NCBI GenBank assembly: GCA_023458055.1
Contig: JAEXAW010000078.1
Span: 124,001-188,000, forward strand
From: Pseudomonadota bacterium
GTDB taxonomy: Bacteria; Pseudomonadota; Alphaproteobacteria; Sphingomonadales; Sphingomonadaceae
Length of the DNA: 64,000 bases
Reading direction: 5' to 3'
Part shown: positions 16,181 to 25,281 of the stretch, piece by piece
Layout of the letters: the number at the start of each line of letters is the position of its first letter
Numbering within the stretch: position 1 is the stretch's first letter
Position numbers and translations under genes: made by a program
Notes under the pieces: model-generated
The model's input: only the letters and a program-made list of their open reading frames with translations
The model's database searches: none
Told to the model about the DNA's origin: nothing

Positions 16181-16217
16181 AAGGCGCGCCCGATAGCAAA
16201 AGGGCGGGCGTGCCTTT
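16181..16217 (+). terminator. Terminator 1 after ompW
   Basis: AAGGCGCGCCCG pairs with CGGGCGTGCCTT (one G-T), ending in TTT. It contains the GCGCGCCCGATAGC core also found at 927-940. Confidence 0.7.
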
Positions 16218-16233
16218 CACCTTGCTCCTCCCT

Positions 16234-16267
16234 GATGGGTGTCGGTTTCCGGCACCCATCTTTTTTT
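16234..16267 (+). terminator. Terminator 2 after ompW
   Basis: GATGGGTGTCGG / CCGGCACCCATC stem with a TTT loop, followed by seven T. A strong intrinsic terminator between ompW and the convergent end of the cco operon. Confidence 0.9.
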
Positions 16268-16274
16268 GTGTTCG

Positions 16275-16466
16275 CTATTTGCCGGGAAGCGATGCATCGT
16301 CGGCGGCGGGACGATCAATGAGATCATCGTCATCGTCGATCAGGATACGCATCGCGGCGCCATCAAGGTCATCATATTGACCGGCTTTCATCGCCCAGAA
16401 AAAGGCGAGCAGCCCGGTAAAGCCGAGCAGCAATGCGATCGGAATAAGGAGCGACAGTCCGGGCAT
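16275..16466 (-). CDS. ccoS: cbb3 oxidase maturation protein CcoS
   Basis: 63 residues: one membrane helix (residues 4-27, LLIPIALLLGFTGLLAFFWAM), the family motif GQYDDLDG, and an acidic stretch ILIDDDDD. CcoS is needed for cofactor insertion into cbb3 oxidase. The start overlaps the ccoI stop by one base (TGATG), completing the order ccoG-H-I-S. Confidence 0.93.
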   Translation of the reverse strand: MPGLSLLIPIALLLGFTGLLAFFWAMKAGQYDDLDGAAMRILIDDDDDLIDRPAADDASLPGK

Positions 16467-18607
16467 CAGCGGCCTGCGCTTCGGAGCCGCAAGGCGTTGG
16501 CAACAACGATGAGCGATGATCCCGACATCGCTATTGCGGCGATGAGCGGGGTGACATGCCCTGCGATGGCGAGCGGCACGGCGATCACATTATAAGCGAT
16601 GGCAGCCACGAAATTCTGGTGGATCACGCGCATCGTCTTGCGCGCGGCGCGGATTGAGGTGACGACCGGCGTCAGGCTGTCGCCCATGAACACTGCATCG
16701 GCCGCCTGTTGCCCGACATCGCTGGCGGTGGCGGGGGCAAGGCTCACATGGGCTGCGGCGAGCGCGGGGCCATCATTGAGCCCGTCGCCGACCATCAACA
16801 CTTTGTGGCCGCCTGCGGTTGCTGCGGCGATGGCATCAAGCTTTGCCTTCGGCGAAGCCTCCGCCTGCGCTGAGAGGCCCAGTTCTTCCGCCACCGCATT
16901 GACCGATTCCGCCCGGTCGCCGGAAAGGATTGATGCCGGAATGTTGAGCTTGGCGAGGTTTGCCAATGTCTCGACGACATCCGGGCGGATCGCATCGGTG
17001 AAGCGCAGCGTGACCGGCTCCTTGCCTTCGATGTGAAAGCGGGTGGACAGTCCGTCGCCGGATTGCACGAGCGCGTCTTTGCGCCCAAGCGATACGGATC
17101 GACCCTGCCATGAAGCGGTTACCCCGACACCGCCCTGTTCGACGACATCGTCAATCGAGGCGCTGGCAACCCCCTGTTCTTCGAGCGCCTTGCGCAGACC
17201 AGTTGAGAGCGGATGACGGCTGGCACTGGCGAGCGCGAGCAGTACCGGCCAATCCGCGTGCGGCACATCGTCAAGATTATCAGGGCGCGGACGGCCCAGC
17301 GTCAGCGTGCCCGTTTTGTCGAACAAGGCGCGATCCGCTTGGGCGAGCCGTTCAAGCGCACTGCCGTCCTTCACCAATATGCCGCTTCGCATCAGCGTGC
17401 CCGCCGCGACGATTTGCGAAGCCGGGACTGCGAGCCCCAGCGCGCAGGGGCAGGTGATGATCAGCACCGCGACCGCGATCAGCGTTGCCTGATGCCAGCC
17501 CGCGCCCGCTATCATCCAGCCGATGAAGGAGAGGAGGGCGAGCGTGTGCACCGCGGGCGCATAAAGCCGCGCTGCGCGGTCGGCGATGCGGACATAGGAG
17601 GAGCGCGATTGCCCGGCATCCTCCATCAAGCGCGCAATGTCGGCAAGCGTGGTATCCTTGCCGGATGCAGTGACTTTGACCGTGAGCGGCGCGGCAAGAT
17701 TGAGCGTCCCCGCCAGCACCTTGTCGCCAGCTCTCACCACCTGCGGTGCGCTTTCGCCGGTGAGGAGCGACAAATCGATGCTCGATTGGCCCTGTTCGAT
17801 GATGCCGTCCGCCGCCAGCCGTTCGCCCGCCGCGACAATCATCCGCATATTGGGGGCAAGCTCCTCGGCGCTGCGCCAGCGCGTGGTGCCATCGCCTGCG
17901 CGCACGATAGCGCCGGATGCGCTTTGTTTGAGGAGGGCGGCGACCCCGCTCCTTGCCCGGCCGCGCATCATACTGTCGAGCGCGCGTCCGGTGAGGAGGA
18001 AGAAGAGCAGCATCACCACACCATCAAAATAGGCGTGCGGACCATGGGTCACGGTTTCATAAAGACTGAGCGTGGTTGTCAGCACGACGCCGATGGAAAT
18101 CGGCACGTCCATATTGGTGCGCCCATGTTTGAGCGCCCCCCAGGCCGACTTGAAAAAGGGGCGTCCGGCATAGGCGACGGTCGGGATCGCGATCAGCGCC
18201 GACAGGAGATGGAACATATCGCGGGTGCCGCCGTCGGCCCCCGACCACACGCTGACCGAGAGCAGCATGATGTTCATCATCGCAAAGCCGGCGACCGCGA
18301 CAGCCTTTAACAGAGCGCGGGTTTCGTTGCTCTGAAGTTCAGCCCCGTCATCATGTCCGGCCAGCGGGTGTGCTTCGAAGCCGAGTTCTTCAATCGCGCG
18401 GGTCAGCGTTGGCGGGTCAAGGTCATTGCTATGCTGCAACACCACCTGCTTGGCTGAAAAATTGACGCGCGCTGAAGAGATGCCTTTGACCTCGGCAAGG
18501 CCGCGCTCGATCTTGGCGATGCACCCCGCGCAGTGCATGCCGGGGACCGCAATGCGGGTTTCGCTGGTGAGGGGCGCATTGGCGCTGTTAGCCGCCACGG
18601 ACCCCAC
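16466..18607 (-). CDS. ccoI: Copper-translocating P1B-type ATPase CcoI
   Basis: 713 residues, copper P-type ATPase that supplies Cu for the CcoN active site. Heavy-metal-binding domain with GMHCAGC (about residues 23-29), a membrane CPC motif TCPCALGLA, the phosphorylation motif DKTGTLT and the hinge GDGLNDGPAL. The GTG at 18607 lies inside the end of ccoH (20-base overlap). A second GTG at 18598 is possible. Part of ccoGHIS behind the structural genes. Confidence 0.95.
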   Translation of the reverse strand: MGSVAANSANAPLTSETRIAVPGMHCAGCIAKIERGLAEVKGISSARVNFSAKQVVLQHSNDLDPPTLTRAIEELGFEAHPLAGHDDGAELQSNETRALLKAVAVAGFAMMNIMLLSVSVWSGADGGTRDMFHLLSALIAIPTVAYAGRPFFKSAWGALKHGRTNMDVPISIGVVLTTTLSLYETVTHGPHAYFDGVVMLLFFLLTGRALDSMMRGRARSGVAALLKQSASGAIVRAGDGTTRWRSAEELAPNMRMIVAAGERLAADGIIEQGQSSIDLSLLTGESAPQVVRAGDKVLAGTLNLAAPLTVKVTASGKDTTLADIARLMEDAGQSRSSYVRIADRAARLYAPAVHTLALLSFIGWMIAGAGWHQATLIAVAVLIITCPCALGLAVPASQIVAAGTLMRSGILVKDGSALERLAQADRALFDKTGTLTLGRPRPDNLDDVPHADWPVLLALASASRHPLSTGLRKALEEQGVASASIDDVVEQGGVGVTASWQGRSVSLGRKDALVQSGDGLSTRFHIEGKEPVTLRFTDAIRPDVVETLANLAKLNIPASILSGDRAESVNAVAEELGLSAQAEASPKAKLDAIAAATAGGHKVLMVGDGLNDGPALAAAHVSLAPATASDVGQQAADAVFMGDSLTPVVTSIRAARKTMRVIHQNFVAAIAYNVIAVPLAIAGHVTPLIAAIAMSGSSLIVVANALRLRSAGR

Positions 18608-19097
18608 TCTTTTCGTTCATGTCGAGCAGCAAATTCTTGGTGCGCCCGCCCTGCTGGATCGTGAAGCGCACCTGCCAGCGCCCTTGGGGAAGCGGGGTCG
18701 TCGCCCGATAACGGCCCGGCGCGTCCTCGATGAAGTCAATCATGACATCGGGTGCTCGCCCGAGCGGATGCTGTGCGATGGCGCTCACATGCGCGCTCAC
18801 CAGCGGCGCTTTGAGCGCATTGGTCGCGCCGACGGTGATAATGCCATCAGCGCCCCTTGCCACCTCTTCATGCCAGCCCAATTCTTTTTGCGCCCGCGCT
18901 TCGGCCAGCCACTCATTGTAATTCTGGCTCGCAACATAACTGTTTTCCACCACCACGCCGCCAAAGGTGGTGAGCGCCTTGGTGGCCATATAGAGGTTGA
19001 CCGCGATGATCGTGCCGAAAAACAGGATGAAAAAGCCAAGCGCGTGCCAGCCGGTGATTTCGCCTTTGACGCGGGGTTTGGGTTCGTCGGTTTTCAT
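18588..19097 (-). CDS. ccoH: FixH/CcoH-family cbb3 oxidase assembly protein
   Basis: 169 residues: a short cytoplasmic N-terminus, one membrane helix (about 17-39, GFFILFFGTIIAVNLYMA) and a periplasmic FixH domain with VENSYVASQNYNEWLAEA and GRWQVRFTIQQGG. CcoH stabilises the assembling oxidase. Its start shares ATGA with the ccoG stop, and its end overlaps ccoI. Confidence 0.92.
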   Translation of the reverse strand: MKTDEPKPRVKGEITGWHALGFFILFFGTIIAVNLYMATKALTTFGGVVVENSYVASQNYNEWLAEARAQKELGWHEEVARGADGIITVGATNALKAPLVSAHVSAIAQHPLGRAPDVMIDFIEDAPGRYRATTPLPQGRWQVRFTIQQGGRTKNLLLDMNEKSGVRGG

Positions 19098-20542
19098 TGT
19101 GTCGGCCTGTCGAACTGGATGTTGTCGGAAGCCGAACCGCCTTCCTTGTCGAGCGCACGCACGCTGAACGAAAATTCCTTACGCTGCGGGCCATCATAGG
19201 GGGCCGAGGCAAAGACATGCACTTTCTGGACCGCGTCTGCCGGAACCTCAACGGTCAGTGTTCGCCCGGCCTGTCCCTCGGACGAATTTTCGCCCCATAT
19301 TTTCGCCTGCTCCAGCCCGATAAGACCAAGCTCGACCTTACGCGGCCGGTTCTCCATGTTGGAAATCTTGATCGTATAATTGTTGCGGATATTGCCATCG
19401 GACAGTTGTACGTAAAGCGGGTTGCGCTCCTGTAGCGCGCTCACCTTCAACCGGTCGCGGGTGCCGAGCATGAACAGCATGGCAATGCCGATCGCGCTCC
19501 ACACGCCCAGATAGACAAGCGTGCGCGGGCGCATCAAAGTCTTGATGATCGGCGTATGCGCCTCGCCGCGCTTTTCGCGTTCGGCATCATCATAGGTGGT
19601 ATAATCGATGAGACCACGCGGACGCCCGACCTGTTCCATCACCTTGTCGCACGCATCAATGCACAGCGCGCAGGTGATGCAGCCAATCTGCGGCCCTTCG
19701 CGAATATCGATACCGGTCGGGCAGACCTGAACGCATTGCATGCAATCGATGCAGTCGCCGACTTCGCCCGGATGCGCGAGCGCCTGTTTGACGCTCCCGC
19801 GCGGTTCGCCGCGCCAATATTTATAGGTAACGAGCAGCGATTTTTCATCCAGCATCGCGGTCTGGATGCGCGGCCACGGGCACATATAAATGCACACTTG
19901 CTCGCGCATGAACCCGCCCAAGATGAACGTGGTCGCGGTGAGCACCGCTACGGTCGCATAGGCGACGGGGGCGGCCTGCCCAGTCACAAAATCGCGCAGC
20001 AGCGTTGGTGCATCAGCGAAATAGAAAATCCAGGCGCCACCGGTCGCCACCGCAATGACAAGGTAGATCAGCCATTTGATCGCGCGGCGGCCGATTTTCG
20101 CGGGTCCCCAGGGCGCGTTCGCAAGGCGGATCTGCGCGTTGCGGTCGCCATCGATCAGCCGGTCGACATGCTGGTAAAGATCGGTCCACACGGTTTGCGG
20201 GCAGGCATAACCGCACCAGGCGCGCCCCACTGCGGAGGTAACGAGGAACAGTCCGATACCCGCCATGATGAGGAGCCCGGCGACATAATAAAATTCCTGC
20301 GGCCAGATTTCGATGCCGAACATATAGAAACGGCGGTTGGCAAGATCGACCAGCACCGCCTGATTGGGCGCATAGGGGCCGCGATCCCAGCGAATCCAGG
20401 GGGTAATATAATAGACCGCCAGGCAGAACAGCATGATCGCCCATTTGAGGCGGCGGAACGTGCCGGTAACTGCTTTGGGGTAAACGCCTTTGCGCTTTGC
20501 ATAAAGTTCGGGGGCGGGAGAAGGGGACGCCGTAGTGGTCAT
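19094..20542 (-). CDS. ccoG: cbb3 oxidase accessory ferredoxin-like protein CcoG
   Basis: 482 residues (RdxA/FixG family), a membrane copper reductase implicated in cbb3 maturation. It has several helices, a NosR-like CGYACPQTVW segment, two [4Fe-4S] motifs (CIDCMQCVQVCP and CITCALCIDACDK) and a C-terminal Ig-like domain. Start MTTTASPSPAPELYAKR. It is separated from ccoP by 85 bases that contain a strong hairpin (20574-20611), so the assembly genes are probably expressed at a lower level than ccoNOQP. Confidence 0.95.
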   Translation of the reverse strand: MTTTASPSPAPELYAKRKGVYPKAVTGTFRRLKWAIMLFCLAVYYITPWIRWDRGPYAPNQAVLVDLANRRFYMFGIEIWPQEFYYVAGLLIMAGIGLFLVTSAVGRAWCGYACPQTVWTDLYQHVDRLIDGDRNAQIRLANAPWGPAKIGRRAIKWLIYLVIAVATGGAWIFYFADAPTLLRDFVTGQAAPVAYATVAVLTATTFILGGFMREQVCIYMCPWPRIQTAMLDEKSLLVTYKYWRGEPRGSVKQALAHPGEVGDCIDCMQCVQVCPTGIDIREGPQIGCITCALCIDACDKVMEQVGRPRGLIDYTTYDDAEREKRGEAHTPIIKTLMRPRTLVYLGVWSAIGIAMLFMLGTRDRLKVSALQERNPLYVQLSDGNIRNNYTIKISNMENRPRKVELGLIGLEQAKIWGENSSEGQAGRTLTVEVPADAVQKVHVFASAPYDGPQRKEFSFSVRALDKEGGSASDNIQFDRPTQ

Positions 20543-20573
20543 GCCGGATTACAACTCGTTTGAGAAATCTGAA

Positions 20574-20611
20574 AACCGGTAGCGCAGTCTCTCCCTACGG
20601 CGCTACCGGTT
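20574..20611 (-). terminator. Attenuator-like hairpin between ccoP and ccoG
   Basis: Perfect 12-bp inverted repeat AACCGGTAGCGC with a 14-base loop, followed on the minus strand by TTTTCAG. The T tract is short. It probably lowers read-through from ccoNOQP into ccoGHIS. Confidence 0.65.
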
Positions 20612-20627
20612 ACTGTCTTAGCCTATC

Positions 20628-21620
20628 TTACTTCGTCGGGGAAGGTGCCGGAGTGGCCCCTGCCGCCGCGGTTTCCGCTGCTGCATTTGCAGCCGGAGCG
20701 GGTGCTGCTGCGGGTGCTGCCGCAACTGGTGCCTCAGTCGGCGGGGTTTCCTGCCCACCGCCGAGCGAATAGACATAGGCCGCAAGCATCTTGATCGTCA
20801 CCGGATCGAGCTTGCCGCCCCAAGCGGGCATCACGCCCTGATGCGCGACAGTGATGCTCGCCGCGACTTCGTCAGGCTTGCCACCATAAAGCCAGATGCG
20901 GTCGGTCAAATTTGGCGCACCAACCGATTGGATACCCTTGCCATCGGGGCCGTGGCACACCACGCAGTTAGCGGCATAGAGGCCCGCGCCGCGCTGGGTC
21001 GCGGCATTTGCTTTCTGCGCACCTGACAGGCTCAGCACATAAGCGGTAACATCGGCCACCTCGTTGGGTTTCAGGATACCATCCTTGCCGAAATTGGGCA
21101 TTTGCGACACGCGTGTTTCGGCATGGTCGAGGTTACGCACCCCATGCGTAATCGTATATTCGATTGACTTGATGTCGCCGCCCCACAGCCAATCATCGTC
21201 GTTGAGGTTGGGATAACCTTTGCTCCCCGCCGCGCCCGAGCCGTGGCACTGCACGCAATATTGCTTGAACGCGGCCTGTCCCCCAGCCTTCGCCTGATTA
21301 TAAAGCTGGGCGTTGCCCATCAGCTGCTCGATCGGAATACCAGCGAGCGCGGCCATCACTGGCGCGCGGCGCTCTTTTTCCTTGTCGAGTTCGGCGGCGA
21401 GTTGGCTGCGGCTGGTCCAGCCCGACGTGCCAGCCGTCGCGCTATTGGCGAGCGGCCAGGCCGGTTGCCAGATGCTGTACAGGACGCCCCAGACAATCGT
21501 AATATAGAAGAGCCACAGCCACCAGCGCGGCAGCGGCGTGTTCAATTCTTCAATGCCGTCCCATTCATGGCCTACGGTTGAAGTGCCCGTGGCTTCATCG
21601 ACGCGCTTGTTGTCAGCCAT
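20628..21620 (-). CDS. ccoP: cbb3 cytochrome oxidase subunit III CcoP
   Basis: Diheme c-type subunit that passes electrons to CcoO/CcoN. 330 residues from ATG 21620: N-terminal membrane helix (WWLWLFYITIVWGVLYSIWQ), two heme c motifs CVQCH (about 126-130) and CVVCH (about 218-222), and a low-complexity Ala/Pro tail. The start overlaps the ccoQ end by 8 bases. The Ala/Pro-rich C-terminus (about 45 residues) is unusual, but CcoO here ends in a similar run. Confidence 0.96.
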   Translation of the reverse strand: MADNKRVDEATGTSTVGHEWDGIEELNTPLPRWWLWLFYITIVWGVLYSIWQPAWPLANSATAGTSGWTSRSQLAAELDKEKERRAPVMAALAGIPIEQLMGNAQLYNQAKAGGQAAFKQYCVQCHGSGAAGSKGYPNLNDDDWLWGGDIKSIEYTITHGVRNLDHAETRVSQMPNFGKDGILKPNEVADVTAYVLSLSGAQKANAATQRGAGLYAANCVVCHGPDGKGIQSVGAPNLTDRIWLYGGKPDEVAASITVAHQGVMPAWGGKLDPVTIKMLAAYVYSLGGGQETPPTEAPVAAAPAAAPAPAANAAAETAAAGATPAPSPTK

Positions 21621-21774
21621 CTTGCTTGTCCTCGTCAAAAATCAGGTTGGCAGCGTCATTATAATGATCGCGCGCATGCGGGCGGAACACCCATGCGATG
21701 CACACGGCAAAAACCAGCCCGAGGAAGATTAATCCCCAGCTGTCTGCGAAATGGCGTGCCGTATCATAATCCAT
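21613..21774 (-). CDS. ccoQ: cbb3 oxidase small subunit CcoQ
   Basis: 53 residues: MDYDTARHFADSWGLIFLGL, one membrane helix, then the family-typical FRPHARDHYNDAANLIF. ATG 21774 is one base after the ccoO stop (TAAGATG). A longer open frame to 21924 in this phase is only a shadow inside ccoO. Confidence 0.92.
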   Translation of the reverse strand: MDYDTARHFADSWGLIFLGLVFAVCIAWVFRPHARDHYNDAANLIFDEDKQDG

Positions 21775-21775
21775 C

Positions 21776-22639
21776 TTACTTCGCCTTTTCCGCCGGGACG
21801 GCCACGTTGGTGGTCGCCGCCGGAGCGGTGGATGCTGCATTGGAAGGCGCGGTCGCCGGTGCAGCAGCAGGGGCCTTGGTCGGCACCAGCTTGGTCGCCG
21901 GTTGTTGGGCGCTACCCTGCTCAAGGCTGCGGGCCGAATTGAAATCGACCAGCGTCCCCAGCATCTGCAGATAGGCGATCAACGCATCGGCTTCGGTCAA
22001 CCGCTCCGGATTGCCGTCAAAGTCGCGCACCTGCGCCTTGGGATAACGCTTTTGCAGATCGGCGGGATCGGTGTCCGCGCTTGCCTGCGCCCTAAGGTCG
22101 TCATTGGCGGAATCGATATCCTTTTGCGTATAAGGATCACCGACCCGCGAAAGGGCCTTAAGATCGCCGCGCATATCGCCTGCTTCGAGGTCATTATCGA
22201 GCAGGAACTTGTAGGACGGCATGACCGATTCCGGCACGACCGAACGCGGATCAACGAAATGCTGGCGGTGCCATTCGTCCGAATAGCGGCCGCCCACACG
22301 CGCGAGGTCCGGCCCGGTGCGCTTGGAGCCCCATTGGAAGGGGTGGTCATACATCGATTCCGTCGCGAGGCTGTAATGGCCATAGCGTTCGACCTCGTCG
22401 CGGAACGGACGGATCATCTGGCTGTGGCAGTTATAGCAGCCTTCGCGGATATAGATGTTACGACCCGCGAGTTCGAGCGGTGTATAGGGACGCATCCCTT
22501 CCACCTTCTCGATCGTCGAATCGATCCAGAAGAGCGGCGCGATTTCGACGATCCCGCCGATTGCGACCGCAGCGAACGCAGCTACCCCGAGCAGCGTGAT
22601 ATTGCGTTCCAGTTTCTTGTGATTGTCGGCAAAGCCCAT
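21776..22639 (-). CDS. ccoO: cbb3 cytochrome oxidase subunit II CcoO
   Basis: Monoheme c subunit. 287 residues with an N-terminal anchor helix (residues 14-36), EGCYNCHSQMIRPFRDEVERYG (heme motif CYNCH at about 72-76), SKRTGPDLARVGGRYSDEWH, and Met-containing SVMPSYKFL for the axial ligand. The last 50 residues are an Ala/Pro/Thr run, an extra tail like that of CcoP. Confidence 0.97.
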   Translation of the reverse strand: MGFADNHKKLERNITLLGVAAFAAVAIGGIVEIAPLFWIDSTIEKVEGMRPYTPLELAGRNIYIREGCYNCHSQMIRPFRDEVERYGHYSLATESMYDHPFQWGSKRTGPDLARVGGRYSDEWHRQHFVDPRSVVPESVMPSYKFLLDNDLEAGDMRGDLKALSRVGDPYTQKDIDSANDDLRAQASADTDPADLQKRYPKAQVRDFDGNPERLTEADALIAYLQMLGTLVDFNSARSLEQGSAQQPATKLVPTKAPAAAPATAPSNAASTAPAATTNVAVPAEKAK

Positions 22640-22665
22640 GACAGGGTTCCTTGTTCTTTACTGGA

Positions 22666-24324
22666 TTATTCAGCGGGTACCGGCGCCAGCGGGCGGTCGG
22701 CAGCGGCATCATAGGGCGTTTCGGTCATCGGCGCTTCGTCACGCAGCTTGCCACGCAAGGTCATCGCGACGTTGTAAACCATGACCAGACCACCCGCGAG
22801 GTAGAGTGCGCCCCCGAAAATGCGGATTACATAATAGGGGAACATCGCCGCCACGGTTTCGCTGAACGCATAGACGAGATAGCCGTCGGCACCATATTCG
22901 CGCCACATCAGGCCTTGCATGATGCCGGCAACCCACATGGCGGACGCATAAAGCACGATGCCTGCGCTGGTCAGCCAGAAATGCCAGTTGATCATGCGCA
23001 TCGAATACATGCGCTGCTTGTTCCACAGGCGGGGAACGAGATAGTAGATCGCCGCAAAGGTGATCATCCCGTTCCAGCCCAAGGCACCAGCATGGACGTG
23101 CGCGATGGTCCAGTCGGTATAGTGCGACATCGCATTGACCGCCTTGATCGACAGCATCGGTCCTTCAAAGGTCGCCATGCCGTAGAAGGCAAGCGCCATC
23201 ACCATCATGCGGATGATCGGGTCAGTGCGGATCTTGTCCCACGCGCCGTTCAGGGTCATGAGTCCGTTGATCATCCCGCCCCAGCTCGGCATCCACAGGA
23301 CGACCGAGAACACCATGCCGAGCGTCTGCGCCCAGTCGGGCAGCGCGGTATAGTGGAGATGGTGCGGACCGGCCCAGATATAGAGGAAGATCAGCGACCA
23401 GAAGTGGATGATCGACAGGCGATAGCTGTAGATCGGACGTTCGGCCTGTTTCGGCACGAAATAATACATCATCGCGAGGAACGGCACGGTGAGGAAGAAG
23501 GCCACCGCGTTGTGACCATACCACCATTGCGTCAGCGCGCTCTGCACGCCCGCCATCACTGAATAGCTTTTCGAACCGAACACCGTCACCGGAATCGCCA
23601 GATTATTGACGATATGGAGCAACGCGATGGTCAGGATGAAGGAGAGGTAGAACCAGTTCGCGACATAGATATGCGGCTCCTTGCGCTTGGCGAGGGTGCC
23701 GACGAACACGATGAGATAGGCGACCCAGACAATCGTCAGCCACAGGTCAACATACCATTCCGGTTCGGCATATTCCTTGCTCTGCGTGACGCCCATCAGG
23801 TAACCGGTGGCCGCGAGCACGATGAAGAGCTGATAGCCCCAGAAGACAAAGCGGGCGAGGCCGGGAAAGGCCAGTCGCGCGCGGCTGGTGCGCTGCACGA
23901 CATAATAGCTTGAGGCGATGAGGATATTGCCCCCGAAGGCGAAGATCACCGCCGAGGTATGCAAGGGCCGCAGGCGACCGAAGCTGACCCAGGACGTGTC
24001 AAAATTGAGCGCGGGAAAAGCAAGCTGGCTCGCGATGATCACGCCGACCAGAAAACCCGCAATGCCCCAGAAAATGGTGGCAATCACGCCCCAGCGGATC
24101 GGATCATCGTCATAGCGGCTCTCATCGGCGGGCATCTTCAATATGCCGCGCGCGACTGCCGAATAATCCTTCTGACTGATCGCAAACCAGGTGGCGAGCA
24201 ACGCGGCGATCCCGCAAATGCTCATATGCACCGCATAAGGCGTGTCGACCGCCATTGCGGCCGCAAACCATGCCATCACTGCGAGGAAGAACCAGCCCCC
24301 CGCTTTCATGACTGTACTTTCCAT
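22666..24324 (-). CDS. ccoN: cbb3 cytochrome oxidase catalytic subunit CcoN
   Basis: 552 residues, heme-copper oxidase subunit I of the C family. About 12-14 membrane helices; metal-ligand regions include LHTSAVIFAFGG (low-spin heme His), WWYGHNAVAFFLTVPFLAMMYY (CuB His and the cross-linked Tyr region), GPHHLHYTALPDW, and YTDWTIAHVHAGALGWNG. GGGGAG precedes ATG 24324. A perfect FNR palindrome lies 112-125 bases upstream, consistent with induction at low oxygen. Confidence 0.98.
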   Translation of the reverse strand: MESTVMKAGGWFFLAVMAWFAAAMAVDTPYAVHMSICGIAALLATWFAISQKDYSAVARGILKMPADESRYDDDPIRWGVIATIFWGIAGFLVGVIIASQLAFPALNFDTSWVSFGRLRPLHTSAVIFAFGGNILIASSYYVVQRTSRARLAFPGLARFVFWGYQLFIVLAATGYLMGVTQSKEYAEPEWYVDLWLTIVWVAYLIVFVGTLAKRKEPHIYVANWFYLSFILTIALLHIVNNLAIPVTVFGSKSYSVMAGVQSALTQWWYGHNAVAFFLTVPFLAMMYYFVPKQAERPIYSYRLSIIHFWSLIFLYIWAGPHHLHYTALPDWAQTLGMVFSVVLWMPSWGGMINGLMTLNGAWDKIRTDPIIRMMVMALAFYGMATFEGPMLSIKAVNAMSHYTDWTIAHVHAGALGWNGMITFAAIYYLVPRLWNKQRMYSMRMINWHFWLTSAGIVLYASAMWVAGIMQGLMWREYGADGYLVYAFSETVAAMFPYYVIRIFGGALYLAGGLVMVYNVAMTLRGKLRDEAPMTETPYDAAADRPLAPVPAE

Positions 24325-24435
24325 GACTACTCCCCGAGCAATATTCGCCCTTGATATTCAACGATAGCGCGAATTTTCCAAAAGGCGCATACCCTGTTCA
24401 TCACTATGCGGTGAACGGGTCACGCCCGTCAATCA

Positions 24436-24449
24436 TTGACCCATGTCAA
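24436..24449. promoter_or_regulatory. FNR/FixK box upstream of ccoNOQP
   Basis: TTGACCCATGTCAA is a perfect two-fold palindrome of the FNR type (TTGAC-N4-GTCAA), in the 181-bp gap between fnrL and ccoN. It should activate ccoNOQP under microaerobic conditions. Confidence 0.85.
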
Positions 24450-24505
24450 AAAGGAAAATTGTCCTTGAGCTGCTGCATTTTTGCACGCGCTGCAGGGTTT
24501 ACCGC

Positions 24506-25213
24506 CTAGTCGGAATTTCCGCTCATCGCCTGAAGCGCCGGACGGTCCGCGATGACAATCCGGCGACGGTCGGGGATCTGGATCACGCCCTCCTGCTTCA
24601 TCGCGGTCAGCTGGCGGCTCACTGTTTCGATGGTGAGGCCCAATATGTCGGCGATTTGCTGGCGACCGAAGGGAAGGTCGAACGCGGTGGATGCCGTGCT
24701 GGCGGCATGGTCGCACCCTTGCGGCGCCAAACGATCAGCCATTTCAAGGAGGAAGGTTGCGATTTTTTCGGTCGCGGTCTTACGCCCGAGGAGCAGCATC
24801 CAGTGGCGCGCGCGGTCCAGTTCTGTGAGCGTGCGCTGGAGCAGCTTATGTTCCAGCTCGGGATGCTCGCGCGCGAATCCATCAAAGCTCTGGCGTGGAA
24901 ACACGCACACTTTGGCGTCGGTAAGGGCCGTGACGCTGTGATGGCTTTGTTGTCCGAACGGGCGACCGATAAAATCGGACGGATAGACGATGCCGACAAT
25001 CTGCTCGCGCCCGTCGCCCAATGTGGTCGACAGCTTGAGCACGCCCTCCATCACATTGGCAACGACCAGTGCTTCATCGCCCTCCCACATGATGGTTTGC
25101 CCGCGCACCAGTGTTTGCCGCCGTCCGAGTTGATTGAGCGCGCTCAATTCATCGGCGTCGAGACCCGCGCAAATTGCACGGTTTTTTATTACACAAGTGT
25201 CACAACTGCTCAC
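24506..25213 (-). CDS. fnrL: FnrL-type oxygen-sensing Crp/Fnr regulator
   Basis: 235 residues. An N-terminal cysteine cluster (C4, C7, C15) and a further Cys near residue 101 match the [4Fe-4S] ligands of FNR/FnrL. A cNMP-binding fold with GDFIGRPFG-type sequence follows, then an HTH RQQIADILGLTIETVSRQL, where the E-x-x-S-R recognition residues predict TTGAT half-sites, matching the boxes at 24436 and 15376. Placed just upstream of ccoN in the same direction; the obvious regulator of this whole respiration block. Confidence 0.93.
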   Translation of the reverse strand: MSSCDTCVIKNRAICAGLDADELSALNQLGRRQTLVRGQTIMWEGDEALVVANVMEGVLKLSTTLGDGREQIVGIVYPSDFIGRPFGQQSHHSVTALTDAKVCVFPRQSFDGFAREHPELEHKLLQRTLTELDRARHWMLLLGRKTATEKIATFLLEMADRLAPQGCDHAASTASTAFDLPFGRQQIADILGLTIETVSRQLTAMKQEGVIQIPDRRRIVIADRPALQAMSGNSD

Positions 25214-25281
25214 GGGGAGCGCCTATAAGTGGGTTCGCGCCTGCTTACAATGATGAAAGCGGGTCGGAGCTTTGTGCACCC

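Noticed and set aside
17213..18310. 365-codon frame opposite ccoI
   Set aside because: Antisense to P-type ATPase motifs; Arg/His-rich low-information translation.
19556..20563. 335-codon open frame opposite ccoG
   Set aside because: Shadow of ccoG: composition is His/Arg/Asp-rich with no domains, and the minus strand carries a fully recognisable protein.
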